Below, in pieces: positions 1 through 4,927 of a stretch of DNA of 5,458 nt; position 1 is the first letter of the stretch, and each line of letters begins with the position of its first letter. The DNA lies in NCBI GenBank assembly GCA_012513595.1, contig JAAZBY010000089.1:1-5458 (forward strand), in the 5' to 3' direction. The notes beneath the pieces were generated by a model that was given only the letters and a program-made list of their open reading frames with translations, was not told the origin of the DNA and searched no databases. The position numbers and the translations under genes are program-made. Source of the DNA: Chloroflexota bacterium. GTDB lineage: Bacteria > Chloroflexota > Anaerolineae > UBA1429.

Positions 1-317
1 GCCGCCCAGCGGCAGGGGATGGCCTGCCGGTAGCGTTGGCCCAGCGGCCACAGGTCAAACAGGGTGATGACCAGGTCGATGCCGTACTCCTCGCAGTAGG
101 CCGGTAGCACGTCGGCGCCGTACCCATCGATACCGCGCGGCAAGACCTGGATGCGCTCCCCGTCGATCATCGGGCTCAGGCTGCCCCCCTCCAGGCCCCA
201 CGTCGCCAGTTGCACCACCTCGTGCCCGGCGCGCACCAGTCGGGGCAGCACCCCCTTGGCCTGGCCGCCGTACCCCGTGTGGCACCACACGGCGTTAGAG
301 GCCCACAGAATCCGCAT
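1..317 (-). CDS. GT-B glycosyltransferase, N-terminal part (cut by window edge)
   Basis: The first 105 residues are visible and the gene runs off the left edge. The protein opens with MRILWASNAVWCHTGYGGQ, a beta strand followed by a glycine-rich loop. This is typical of the N-terminal Rossmann domain of GT4 (group 1) glycosyltransferases, which move a sugar from a nucleotide donor to an acceptor. A Gly-Leu-Glu-Gly-Gly turn near residue 41 and the strand IDLVITLFDLW (residues 80-90) fit the same fold. The donor-binding C-terminal domain lies outside the window, so sugar and acceptor cannot be inferred. The ATG at 317 is chosen because a strong purine-rich Shine-Dalgarno (GGGGGAGGG) lies 3 bases upstream, and the gene starts 19 bases after the connector-like gene stops. 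Its place in a phage head operon suggests virion glycosylation, which is inference. Fold assignment is fairly secure; function is not. Confidence 0.82.
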   Translation of the reverse strand, partial: MRILWASNAVWCHTGYGGQAKGVLPRLVRAGHEVVQLATWGLEGGSLSPMIDGERIQVLPRGIDGYGADVLPAYCEEYGIDLVITLFDLWPLGQRYRQAIPCRWA

Positions 318-320
318 ACT

Positions 321-330
321 CCCTCCCCCT
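321..330 (-). promoter_or_regulatory. Ribosome binding site of the glycosyltransferase gene
   Basis: The minus strand reads AGGGGGAGGG here, followed by AGT and then the ATG at 317. It contains GGAGG at 326-322, with a 4-base gap to the start codon. It supports the start chosen for the glycosyltransferase and lies in the 19-base gap after the connector-like gene. Confidence 0.65.
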
Positions 331-336
331 CGTTCG

Positions 337-717
337 CTACACCTCGTCCGCTGCGATGTCGCTCGAATACCCGTCCGCGCGCGTCGCTTGCACCACGCGC
401 GCCTTGCCCCCCGCCTGCCCGTAGCGCCTGCGCCACTCCGCCGCCTGCGCCCGGAACCCCGCCGCCGTCTGGCTCAGGCTCTCCTTGCGCGGCCCGACGG
501 CGATGTCTACCAACGGCGCCCACAGCGCGGCCAGCACCTCGAAACCGGCGGCTACCGCCCGCTGCCAGGAACCCTCCGCCGTGACGAGGCCGGCCAGTTC
601 GTTGTCGGAAAAGTTGCCCGCGTCCGGCTTGGGGCCGGCGCTCGCCGTCGTGTCGCCCAGGTAAAAGCGCACCTTGTCGCGGTCGGTGCCCAGCGCGTCG
701 TCATAGGTAACGGCCAT
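337..717 (-). CDS. Head-tail connector-like phage protein
   Basis: A 126-residue protein without signal peptide or membrane segment. The N-terminus carries the pattern YDDALGTDRDKVRFYLGDT (residues 5-23), then FSDNEL (residues 36-41) and an alanine-rich helix ending in W-x-P-L-V-D-I-A-V-G (about 66-75). A C-terminal helix follows with S-Q-T-A-A-G-F-R and RRRYGQ (about 82-101). This arrangement, TDRDxVRF-x-GDT then a 'sDeEi' helix then 'vDisvG', is familiar from short phage proteins just after the capsid genes. They are usually thought to be head-completion or head-tail adaptor proteins (gp6/gp15-type) that form a ring under the portal. The family resemblance is seen by eye; the connector role is inferred from helical content, size and position. 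The ATG at 717 has an AGAGAGGA Shine-Dalgarno that overlaps the TAG stop of the upstream gene, with a 12-base gap. Confidence 0.75.
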   Translation of the reverse strand: MAVTYDDALGTDRDKVRFYLGDTTASAGPKPDAGNFSDNELAGLVTAEGSWQRAVAAGFEVLAALWAPLVDIAVGPRKESLSQTAAGFRAQAAEWRRRYGQAGGKARVVQATRADGYSSDIAADEV

Positions 718-729
718 GCGCCATCCTCT

Positions 730-1077
730 CTACAGCGCCCGCACGCTCAGCGTGAACACGCGCTCCGCCGCCTCCGTGCCACCGGATACCACCTGGACGT
801 ACCGCGCGCCCACGAAATCAGCGGGGTCCAGCGGGTAAAAGGCCGCCTCCGCCGTGCCGCAGGTGATGCTCACGGCGTTGTTCGTCGTATCGTGCACCGG
901 CAGCATCGTGGCCGGCAGAACGCCCGCCTTGAACGTGATCGTGGTGTTCGACATGGCGGCTGGCACCAGGAGGGCGCACAGACTGCCGCCGCGCAGGTCC
1001 ACCACGTTACTCTCGACCTCGTTGGCCGCGATGGTCGCCGTCTCGCCGCCCACCATCGGCATACTGCGTGTGGTCAT
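730..1077 (-). CDS. Small beta-rich phage structural protein, function unknown
   Basis: I read this as 115 residues starting at the ATG at 1077. An in-frame ATG at 1119 would give 129 residues, but it lies inside a hairpin and has no well-spaced Shine-Dalgarno, while the 1077 start has GAGGAG 6 bases upstream. The protein is mostly beta strand and soluble: SNVVDLRGGSLCALLVPAAM (residues 23-42), then TTITFKAGV (45-53), V-S-I-T-C near 69-73, YPLDPADFVGARYVQVVSGG (81-100), and a last strand F-T-L-S-V-R (108-113). The order 'VDLxG, hydrophobic P, ItF, LDPaxFxGaRY, tLxvR' recurs in unnamed small proteins of phage head operons and looks like a beta sandwich. It may be an accessory virion or adaptor protein. 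No catalytic motif is visible. The gene is certain; the role is open. Confidence 0.8.
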   Translation of the reverse strand: MTTRSMPMVGGETATIAANEVESNVVDLRGGSLCALLVPAAMSNTTITFKAGVLPATMLPVHDTTNNAVSITCGTAEAAFYPLDPADFVGARYVQVVSGGTEAAERVFTLSVRAL

Positions 1078-1083
1078 GTCTTG

Positions 1084-1089
1084 CTCCTC
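1084..1089 (-). promoter_or_regulatory. Shine-Dalgarno that fixes the start at 1077
   Basis: The minus strand reads GAGGAG, then CAAGAC, then ATG. The 6-base spacing is close to ideal and is the reason for choosing the 1077 start over the upstream in-frame ATG at 1119. The site sits directly 3' of the hairpin at 1091-1116, so stem breathing or extension by wobble pairs could affect its access (inference). Confidence 0.7.
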
Positions 1090-1090
1090 A

Positions 1091-1116
1091 GTGGGGGCGA
1101 GTTGCCCCGCCCCCAC
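1091..1116 (-). promoter_or_regulatory. GC-rich intergenic stem-loop between the Ig-like gene and the next gene
   Basis: A perfect 8-base inverted repeat, GTGGGGGC at 1091-1098 and GCCCCCAC at 1109-1116, encloses a 10-base loop. In minus-strand RNA two wobble pairs (1117 with 1090, and 1118 with 1089) could extend it to 10 pairs and reach the first base of the Shine-Dalgarno. There is no U-tract after it, so it is not a classic intrinsic terminator. It begins about 14 bases after the stop of the Ig-like gene. Possible roles are transcript stabilisation, weak attenuation or translation control; none is proven. Confidence 0.5.
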
Positions 1117-1131
1117 CATGCCCTATCGCTA

Positions 1132-1587
1132 CTAGGCGAATACGATGTCGCCCGACACGTCGGTCTTGCCGTTGGGCAGTACCGCTACGAGCCGGAAGGT
1201 CGCCGTGGTGGATTCCACCACGTGCACGTCCAGGTCGCCGTCCGCCTCGGGAATGGCAAAGTAAAGCTTCTTTTCCACGATCTGCGTCAGTTGCCCGTCC
1301 GTGCCGGCAGCCAGGCCCCCGTCGGGTCCGGTGCCCACCACGTCGAGGCTCGCCGTGCCCGCCACGTACAGCGTGATCGGCGTCTGGATCGCCAGCGCGT
1401 CACCGGCCGCGTCCACCAGCTGGCAGTTGACGGTGATGGTCCCGCCCGAGGCCGAGCCGATGGTATAGTCCACCCCGGCCAGCGACCCGGCGACGGTATT
1501 GATCTCTGCCGCCGTCGCCGTCACCTGCACGCCGCCGATGCGAAACTCCTGTACCGCATCTAGCCCTGAAAAGTGCGTGATACCCAT
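1132..1587 (-). CDS. Ig-like/beta-sandwich accessory virion protein
   Basis: A 151-residue protein. The N-terminus holds the motif IGGVQVTATAAEINTVAG (residues 17-34), a short linker-like sequence often found in phage structural and fibre proteins as 'VTATAAELN'. Residues about 40-151 are strand-rich and lack membrane segments: TITVNCQLVDAAGDALAIQT (50-69), ITLYVAG (71-77), then LYFAIPEADGDLDVHV (108-123), TFRLVAVLPNGK (130-141) and a final strand D-V-S-G-D-I-V-F-A. This resembles the Ig-like domains that decorate phage capsids and tails. Its place directly after the major capsid gene supports a capsid-surface or fibre role (inference). The ATG at 1587 has GGAG 4 bases upstream. Its TAG stop is followed in frame by TAG, CGA, TAG, so termination is triply secured. 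It is a plausible acceptor for the glycosyltransferase encoded downstream, though no direct evidence exists. Confidence 0.8.
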   Translation of the reverse strand: MGITHFSGLDAVQEFRIGGVQVTATAAEINTVAGSLAGVDYTIGSASGGTITVNCQLVDAAGDALAIQTPITLYVAGTASLDVVGTGPDGGLAAGTDGQLTQIVEKKLYFAIPEADGDLDVHVVESTTATFRLVAVLPNGKTDVSGDIVFA

Positions 1588-1603
1588 ATCGCTCCAATCA
1601 TCT

Positions 1604-1661
1604 GTTAGGCCAGGGGCCGGCTAGGTCCGGCCCCCAGCACGCTATCAGTTGCCAGCCTAAC
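1604..1661 (-). repeat. Outer inverted repeat enclosing the post-capsid hairpin
   Basis: GTTAGGC at 1604-1610 is exactly complementary to GCCTAAC at 1655-1661, flanking the strong hairpin. Two of its bases (1609-1610) are shared with the inner 12-bp stem, so either the outer repeat forms fully or five of its pairs stack under the inner stem. It lies entirely in the 97-base gap between the capsid stop and the Ig-like start region. A weak further stem, CAGTC/GACTG at 1661-1665 and 1673-1677, lies next to it. Together they suggest a folded intergenic RNA, but a 7-base repeat can arise by chance. Confidence 0.4.
1609..1638 (-). promoter_or_regulatory. Strong 12-bp hairpin after the major capsid gene
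   Basis: GGGGCCGG (1613-1620) and CCGGCCCC (1627-1634) form a perfect 8-bp stem around a 6-base loop. In the minus-strand RNA two wobble pairs (1635 with 1612, 1636 with 1611) and two Watson-Crick pairs (1637 with 1610, 1638 with 1609) extend it to 12 pairs. It begins 51 bases after the capsid stop and ends 14 bases before the GGAG of the Ig-like gene. No U-tract follows, so it is not a standard intrinsic terminator. A role as a 3' stabiliser of capsid mRNA, a partial terminator or a processing site would suit a gene that must be expressed far above its neighbours; this is inference. Confidence 0.6.
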
Positions 1662-1689
1662 AGTCAGCGCAGGACTGCCCCGCGCGTGC

Positions 1690-2595
1690 CTAGCTCACCT
1701 GATGGCCGTAGACCCAGCGCCAATCGCTAAACCCGTAGGAGTAGCGCATGTAGCCCCGGAACTTGGCCTCCAGGTTGAAGTCGCTGGTCGGGTCCATAGA
1801 GAACTCCAGCGGCACCCGCTCAAACCAGTTCAGGTACATCTTGGCAAGCGCCGGGTCGAGCAGGAACCAGTTGTTCTCATCGGTGAGATAGTCCCACACG
1901 ATGACGCGCAGGCCCGTCGAGCGCACAAAGTTGCCGTCGTTGTCGGCGGTGCCCGGCTTGTTGATCGTGTTCACGATCTGCCAGGCCGTATCCTCCAGCT
2001 CGGGCGGTACGAGGATGGTGTTGGGGTTCACCGGGATCAGCTCGCCCCGATCATCCACGTAGGAGCGCATCAGCTTGCGCGTGGCGATCACGGCGTCATA
2101 GTCGAGCGCCGTGGTGCCCATGTTGCCGTGCGTGCCGGCGCCCGTCTCCGGGGAGAGCGGGTGCGCCGCGTCACACAGCGGCTCGCTGTCGCCGCCGGTG
2201 TAGCTGGAGTCGAAAGCGTTGTTGAACACCGACGCGGCGTGCTTTTCCCGCGTCCGCACCGCCGAGAGGGCCAGCCCCGCCGGGCGCTTGTTGATGACGT
2301 TGTACTGGTCGTCGTCCACCAACTTGCGCTCGACCTTGAAGCCGCGCACGTACTCAACGTGCGTGTAGGTCGTCTTGTAGAGCTGGTCATTCTCGTCGTA
2401 CTCGATCCGCCCGGCGTACTGCTCCCAGTCGCCGAACCCGCCCATTGCCAGGTCGTGCTCCTGGGCCTTGGTGGAACGCACGACGTTGTACAGGGCCGGG
2501 ATGCGCGACTCTGCCACCAGGGCGTCGCGCTGTGTGTTGAAAATGGCGCGTAGCCCCGGCTCCAGGAGCTCCGCCCATTGTGCCGAAATAGCCAT
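1690..2595 (-). CDS. Major capsid protein (HK97-fold, Mu gpT-like)
   Basis: A 301-residue protein, the usual length for a phage major head subunit made without a cleaved prodomain. It forms the icosahedral shell. Visible marks: an N-terminal amphipathic helix with FNTQRDAL (19-26); an extended acidic-aromatic stretch resembling the E-loop region, D-W-E-Q-Y to Y-K-T-T-Y (56-77); a basic-rich helix R-T-R-E-K-H-A near 114-120; the SEPLCDAAHPLSP segment (137-149); a spine-helix-like ATRKLMRSYVDDRGELI (171-187); NPNTILVPPELEDTAW (190-205); and W-F-L-L-D-P (243-248). 'PLCDAAHPL' followed by 'D-G-x-L-I-P ... I-L-V-P-P-x-L-E-x-x-A' is characteristic of Mu gpT-like capsid proteins. It follows scaffold and decoration genes, as expected. 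The ATG at 2595 has AGGAG 8 bases upstream. Capsid identity is strong; the exact family needs a profile search. Confidence 0.9.
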   Translation of the reverse strand: MAISAQWAELLEPGLRAIFNTQRDALVAESRIPALYNVVRSTKAQEHDLAMGGFGDWEQYAGRIEYDENDQLYKTTYTHVEYVRGFKVERKLVDDDQYNVINKRPAGLALSAVRTREKHAASVFNNAFDSSYTGGDSEPLCDAAHPLSPETGAGTHGNMGTTALDYDAVIATRKLMRSYVDDRGELIPVNPNTILVPPELEDTAWQIVNTINKPGTADNDGNFVRSTGLRVIVWDYLTDENNWFLLDPALAKMYLNWFERVPLEFSMDPTSDFNLEAKFRGYMRYSYGFSDWRWVYGHQVS

Positions 2596-2597
2596 CT

Positions 2598-2612
2598 CGA
2601 TAACTCCTATCG
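2598..2612 (-). promoter_or_regulatory. Capsid ribosome binding site displayed in a small hairpin loop
   Basis: On the minus strand CGATA, GGAGT, TATCG forms a 5-bp stem with the Shine-Dalgarno bases GGAG in the loop, ending 2 bases before the capsid ATG at 2595. The GGAG itself is a clear ribosome binding site. Showing it in a loop could keep it free of other pairings and favour heavy capsid translation (inference). The stem is short and A/T-rich, so it may be chance. Confidence 0.4.
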
Positions 2613-2633
2613 CTTACTCGTCACACCGCCCGA

Positions 2634-3086
2634 CTAGGCCAGCGTGTTACCAAAGGTCGGCTGCCGGAACGTCACGTAGGCCAGAACATTCCCCTCGTCG
2701 TCGGTGCCGGTATCCACCAGGGCGCAATCGCCGTTGTCAAGGTCGTCGGCGTCCAGGGTGTGCTCGTCGGCCACGTCGATCGTCTTGGTGTAGCCGCGCT
2801 TGGCCGCTGTGCTCGTGGCATCCATCGAGCACCGCCACACCTGCTGCGAGGTGACGATAGCCACCATCAGTTCGTCGTCGTCGGAAACGGCATCGGTCTC
2901 GGTCTGCATACAGACCGCCGTGACCTCGCCGGCGGACGCCGTCACCTTGTCGAGCCGCCCGTTAGAGTCGGCGGCCAGGATGTCGCCCTTCATGTAGCCG
3001 CTCGCGTCGGCGGACATCGGCCACGACACGATGGTCGGGGTCGAGCCGTCGAATGCGTAGGCGAACTCAAATCCGCGTGTTGCCAT
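2634..3086 (-). CDS. Probable head decoration protein
   Basis: A 150-residue acidic, strand-rich protein without membrane segments. Residues 19-60 hold the pattern IVSWPMSADASGYMKGDIL, then D-S-N-G-R-L-D-K-V near 40-48 and G-E-V-T-A-V near 53-58. The sequence 'kGDil ... dsnGrv.k.tas.gevtaV', with a strand such as LMVAIV at 73-78, is typical of small beta-barrel phage proteins that bind the outside of capsids, though I name the family only loosely. The C-terminal half (about 103-150) is rich in Asp, includes DADDLDNGD (112-120), and ends with LAYVTFRQPTF (135-145). The start has an AGAGGAG Shine-Dalgarno 4 bases before the ATG at 3086, in a 12-base gap after the scaffold gene. Its position between scaffold and capsid genes supports a shell role, as in lambda gpD and capsid gene pairs. 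Function is inferred. Confidence 0.72.
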   Translation of the reverse strand: MATRGFEFAYAFDGSTPTIVSWPMSADASGYMKGDILAADSNGRLDKVTASAGEVTAVCMQTETDAVSDDDELMVAIVTSQQVWRCSMDATSTAAKRGYTKTIDVADEHTLDADDLDNGDCALVDTGTDDEGNVLAYVTFRQPTFGNTLA

Positions 3087-3098
3087 GTCGCTCCTCTG

Positions 3099-3704
3099 CT
3101 ACTTGTTCTTCAGATAGTCCTCGACGGAGATGCCCATCTTGCGCGCCACGGCGATCTCGGCTTCCGTCGCCGTTGCCGCCTTGCGCTCGCCGGTACGTTG
3201 GCCGTAGCCCGCCCCAGCGTCCAGGTTGGGCGCCTGGCGCTTGGCCGCCGTGGGCAACCGCCCCGCGTCGATGAGCGCCTGCACCGCCTCCGCCACGCCG
3301 GTCACGTTACCATCGGCGTCAAAGAACGTCGCCGCGTCGCCGGCCAGGGCCAGCGCATCCTCGGGATGCGCCGCGCCCAGGAGGGCCGCCTGCGTCTTGA
3401 ACTCCGCCGCGAGGGCCGTGTGCCGGGCGCGCTGGGTCGTCTCCTGGAGGGCCTTCTCCATCTCGCTCAGTTTGGCTTGGGCCTTCTCAAGCTCGGTCAT
3501 CTCGGCCTGCTTGCGTTCGGCCTCCGCCGCCTCGAATGCCGCGAGCTTGCGCCGCCGCTCGGCCGCCTCGGCGTTCGCCGCCTTGAGGGCCTGCTTGGTC
3601 TGCGCCAAGTCCGCCTGTAGGGACTCCACCGTTACCTCGGGGGTGTCCTGTTCGCTGCCCGTCTCGGGCTGGTCCTGTACTTGGTCGTCTTTCGGGTCTG
3701 GCAT
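3099..3704 (-). CDS. Capsid scaffolding protein
   Basis: A 201-residue highly charged protein. Residues 1-22 are a polar acidic tail. Residues about 25-98 form a long heptad-like coiled coil rich in Ala, Glu, Lys and Gln (for example KQALKAANAEAAERRRKLA at 37-55 and ELEKAQAKLSEMEKAL at 71-86). A middle domain (about 97-150) reads AAEFKTQAALLGAAHPEDAL (99-118), then F-F-D-A-D-G-N-V-T-G-V (127-137) and A-L-I-D-A-G-R-L-P. The C-terminus MGISVEDYLKNK (190-201) matches the 'mGlsveeYlk' ending common in phage scaffolds. Such proteins fill the procapsid, direct capsid subunits to assemble at the right size, and leave before or during DNA packaging. It lies upstream of the decoration and capsid genes as expected. 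The ATG at 3704 has AGGAG about 10 bases upstream, a rather long spacing. No fused protease domain is present. Confidence 0.87.
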   Translation of the reverse strand: MPDPKDDQVQDQPETGSEQDTPEVTVESLQADLAQTKQALKAANAEAAERRRKLAAFEAAEAERKQAEMTELEKAQAKLSEMEKALQETTQRARHTALAAEFKTQAALLGAAHPEDALALAGDAATFFDADGNVTGVAEAVQALIDAGRLPTAAKRQAPNLDAGAGYGQRTGERKAATATEAEIAVARKMGISVEDYLKNK

Positions 3705-3737
3705 CTCGCCGTCTCTCCTGTGGGCATCGCGCCCATG

Positions 3738-3944
3738 CTAGATCAATGAGCCGCTATGGTCCGGCCGCTCGCTCTGAATGCGGATCGCCCTCCTTGGCGC
3801 GCCGCAGAACGCGCAGCCCTGGTCGTCTACCCCCGCCGCCCGCACCTGCCACTCGACACCGCACACCGTGCACCGGGCTACCTTGTGCGTCACCGTGGGC
3901 GCCCGGTCGGCCGGGCCGCACTGGTTCGTCAGGTATTCCGCCAT
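3738..3944 (-). CDS. Small zinc-ribbon protein, function unknown
   Basis: A 68-residue protein carrying two Cys knuckles, C25-T-V-C28 and C44-A-F-C47, separated by 15 residues, with W32 between them. This is a typical four-cysteine zinc ribbon. A further Cys9 and His20 precede it. The C-terminal 20 residues are basic and polar. The ATG at 3944 comes 2 bases after the TAG of the MuF-like gene, with only a close AGGG before it, so its translation is probably coupled to that gene. Short zinc-ribbon proteins are common in phage genomes; Mu Com, a zinc-ribbon translational activator of the mom mRNA, is the best-known example. Similarity here does not go beyond the metal motif and size. It may bind nucleic acid or a head protein, but no role is assigned. 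Confidence 0.72.
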   Translation of the reverse strand: MAEYLTNQCGPADRAPTVTHKVARCTVCGVEWQVRAAGVDDQGCAFCGAPRRAIRIQSERPDHSGSLI

Positions 3945-3946
3945 CC

Positions 3947-4927
3947 CTACGCCACCCTGCTCGTTGCACTCGACGGGTGCACCTCGCGCGGTCGCTTGGC
4001 CGCCAGAAGCGCCCGCCTGAGCGCCGTCACTTCTCGGCTGTCGTCCTTGCGCGTCCGTGCATCCGGCTCCGCGCCTAATCGCACCAATCGCTCCTGAAGG
4101 GCGCGCACCTCCGCCGCCTGTTCCTCGCGTGCCGCTAGTTCCAGCCGCGCCGCCTCGCGCATGTCCTGGGAGAGCGGATCGTCCGCCTCATCGGCCTGCA
4201 CCAGCGCCACCACCGACCGGCAATGCCAGTGGAAGGGCGGCCCCGGCAGATCGTCGGCAAACCGCGGCGTGCCCACCAGGTGGAACGCGCCGTCGAGGGG
4301 CCGCACCTGTCCATGCACGCGCAAGCAGCAGTCCGTCGTGCGTTCATCCACCGTAGCGATTGCCTGCTTGCGCCACGTGTCCGGCTCGGGCACCGACCGC
4401 TCCACTACCGCGCCGAACCCCGCCGCCGCGAGGGCCGTCAGCCACCGCGCCCCCTCGCGCACCACCGGCTGGGGCGTGAGCACCCCGAGCCGCGTATCGT
4501 CGCCCAAGAGCAGCGCCTCGGTCGCTATCCGCGCCGCTACCGACGCGCGCACGGCCTGGGCCTGCCCCTCGACCACCAACCCGAGCGCCCGTTCCGCCTC
4601 GGCTACCGCCGCCGGGGGCGACGTGTCCGCTATCGCCTCAATCCCGTAGGCGTCCAGTGTCGCCGCGGCCTGCCGCTGGCCCTGCTCGTAGGCCCGCCGC
4701 AGTTGGGCGGTGAGGGCCGGCCCCAGCAGGCGCCGCAGTTCGGCCAGGACCTCATCTACCGTGAAGCGGTCGCCCAGCGCGCCGCGCAGCGCCCGGTGGG
4801 CCATGCGGTAGGCCGAGAGCACCACGCCGCGCGGATGGTCCGCCGTGCCCAGGCGGGCGAACAGCGCCAACAGGTCCGCGTTGGTGCGCTCGGCCAGCCG
4901 CACGGCGACGGCATGGGGGTCAGCCAT
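3947..4927 (-). CDS. MuF-like minor head protein (SPP1 gp7 / Mu gpF type)
   Basis: A 326-residue protein. The N-terminal two thirds are helical and Ala/Arg-rich. The diagnostic part is at 185-242: WRKQAIATVDERTTDCCLR, then H-G-Q-V near 205-208, F-H-L-V-G-T-P (215-221) and GPPFHWHCRSVVALV (229-243). The pattern 'D-x-R-T-x-x-x-C ... G ... P-P-x-H-x-x-C-R' defines the MuF domain, and its Cys/His set (C200, C201, H205, H233, H235, C236) could bind a metal. MuF proteins enter the procapsid with the portal and are packaged in few copies; they help assembly or go out with the DNA. The tail after the domain (about 250-326) contains a charged likely coiled coil (255-288) and a basic end. The gene overlaps the portal gene by 8 bases (ATGGCTGA), which suggests coupled translation. 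Domain call is strong. Confidence 0.88.
   Translation of the reverse strand: MADPHAVAVRLAERTNADLLALFARLGTADHPRGVVLSAYRMAHRALRGALGDRFTVDEVLAELRRLLGPALTAQLRRAYEQGQRQAAATLDAYGIEAIADTSPPAAVAEAERALGLVVEGQAQAVRASVAARIATEALLLGDDTRLGVLTPQPVVREGARWLTALAAAGFGAVVERSVPEPDTWRKQAIATVDERTTDCCLRVHGQVRPLDGAFHLVGTPRFADDLPGPPFHWHCRSVVALVQADEADDPLSQDMREAARLELAAREEQAAEVRALQERLVRLGAEPDARTRKDDSREVTALRRALLAAKRPREVHPSSATSRVA

Noticed and set aside
55..288. 77-codon minus-strand frame at the left end
   Set aside because: It is out of frame with the glycosyltransferase N-terminus, whose start, Shine-Dalgarno and motif are convincing.
1078..1119. Upstream in-frame ATG at 1119 as the start of the 730-1077 gene
   Set aside because: It would begin within the hairpin, has only AGGG one base before it, and adds residues with no family likeness; the 1077 ATG has a well-spaced GAGGAG.
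151..1563. 470-codon open frame on the plus strand
   Set aside because: It runs antisense through four recognised minus-strand genes and their gaps. Its protein is Arg/His/Val-rich low-complexity sequence with no family marks, as expected from GC-rich third positions read backwards.
1609..1638. Calling the post-capsid hairpin an intrinsic terminator
   Set aside because: The minus strand after the stem reads CTAACAGATGATTGG, with no run of T, so the standard terminator form is not met; kept as a structured regulatory candidate.
1588..1689. A promoter in the largest gap
   Set aside because: No convincing pair of -35 and -10 boxes was found on the minus strand.
1702..2553. 283-codon plus-strand open frame opposite the capsid gene
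   Set aside because: It lies wholly within the capsid gene on the opposite strand; the composition is antisense-like and no motif is recognisable.
2760..3620. 286-codon plus-strand open frame opposite the scaffold and decoration genes
   Set aside because: It crosses the gap between two well-supported minus-strand genes and reads as antisense of a coiled coil (Leu/Gly/Arg-rich).
3721..3735. TGGGC/GCCCA inverted repeat upstream of the scaffold start
   Set aside because: Only five pairs with no extension; in GC-rich DNA this is expected by chance.
337..4922. TAG or TGA recoding in this phage
   Set aside because: All recognised genes are full length under the standard code, and TAG is followed closely by new Shine-Dalgarno and start signals, so both act as stops here.
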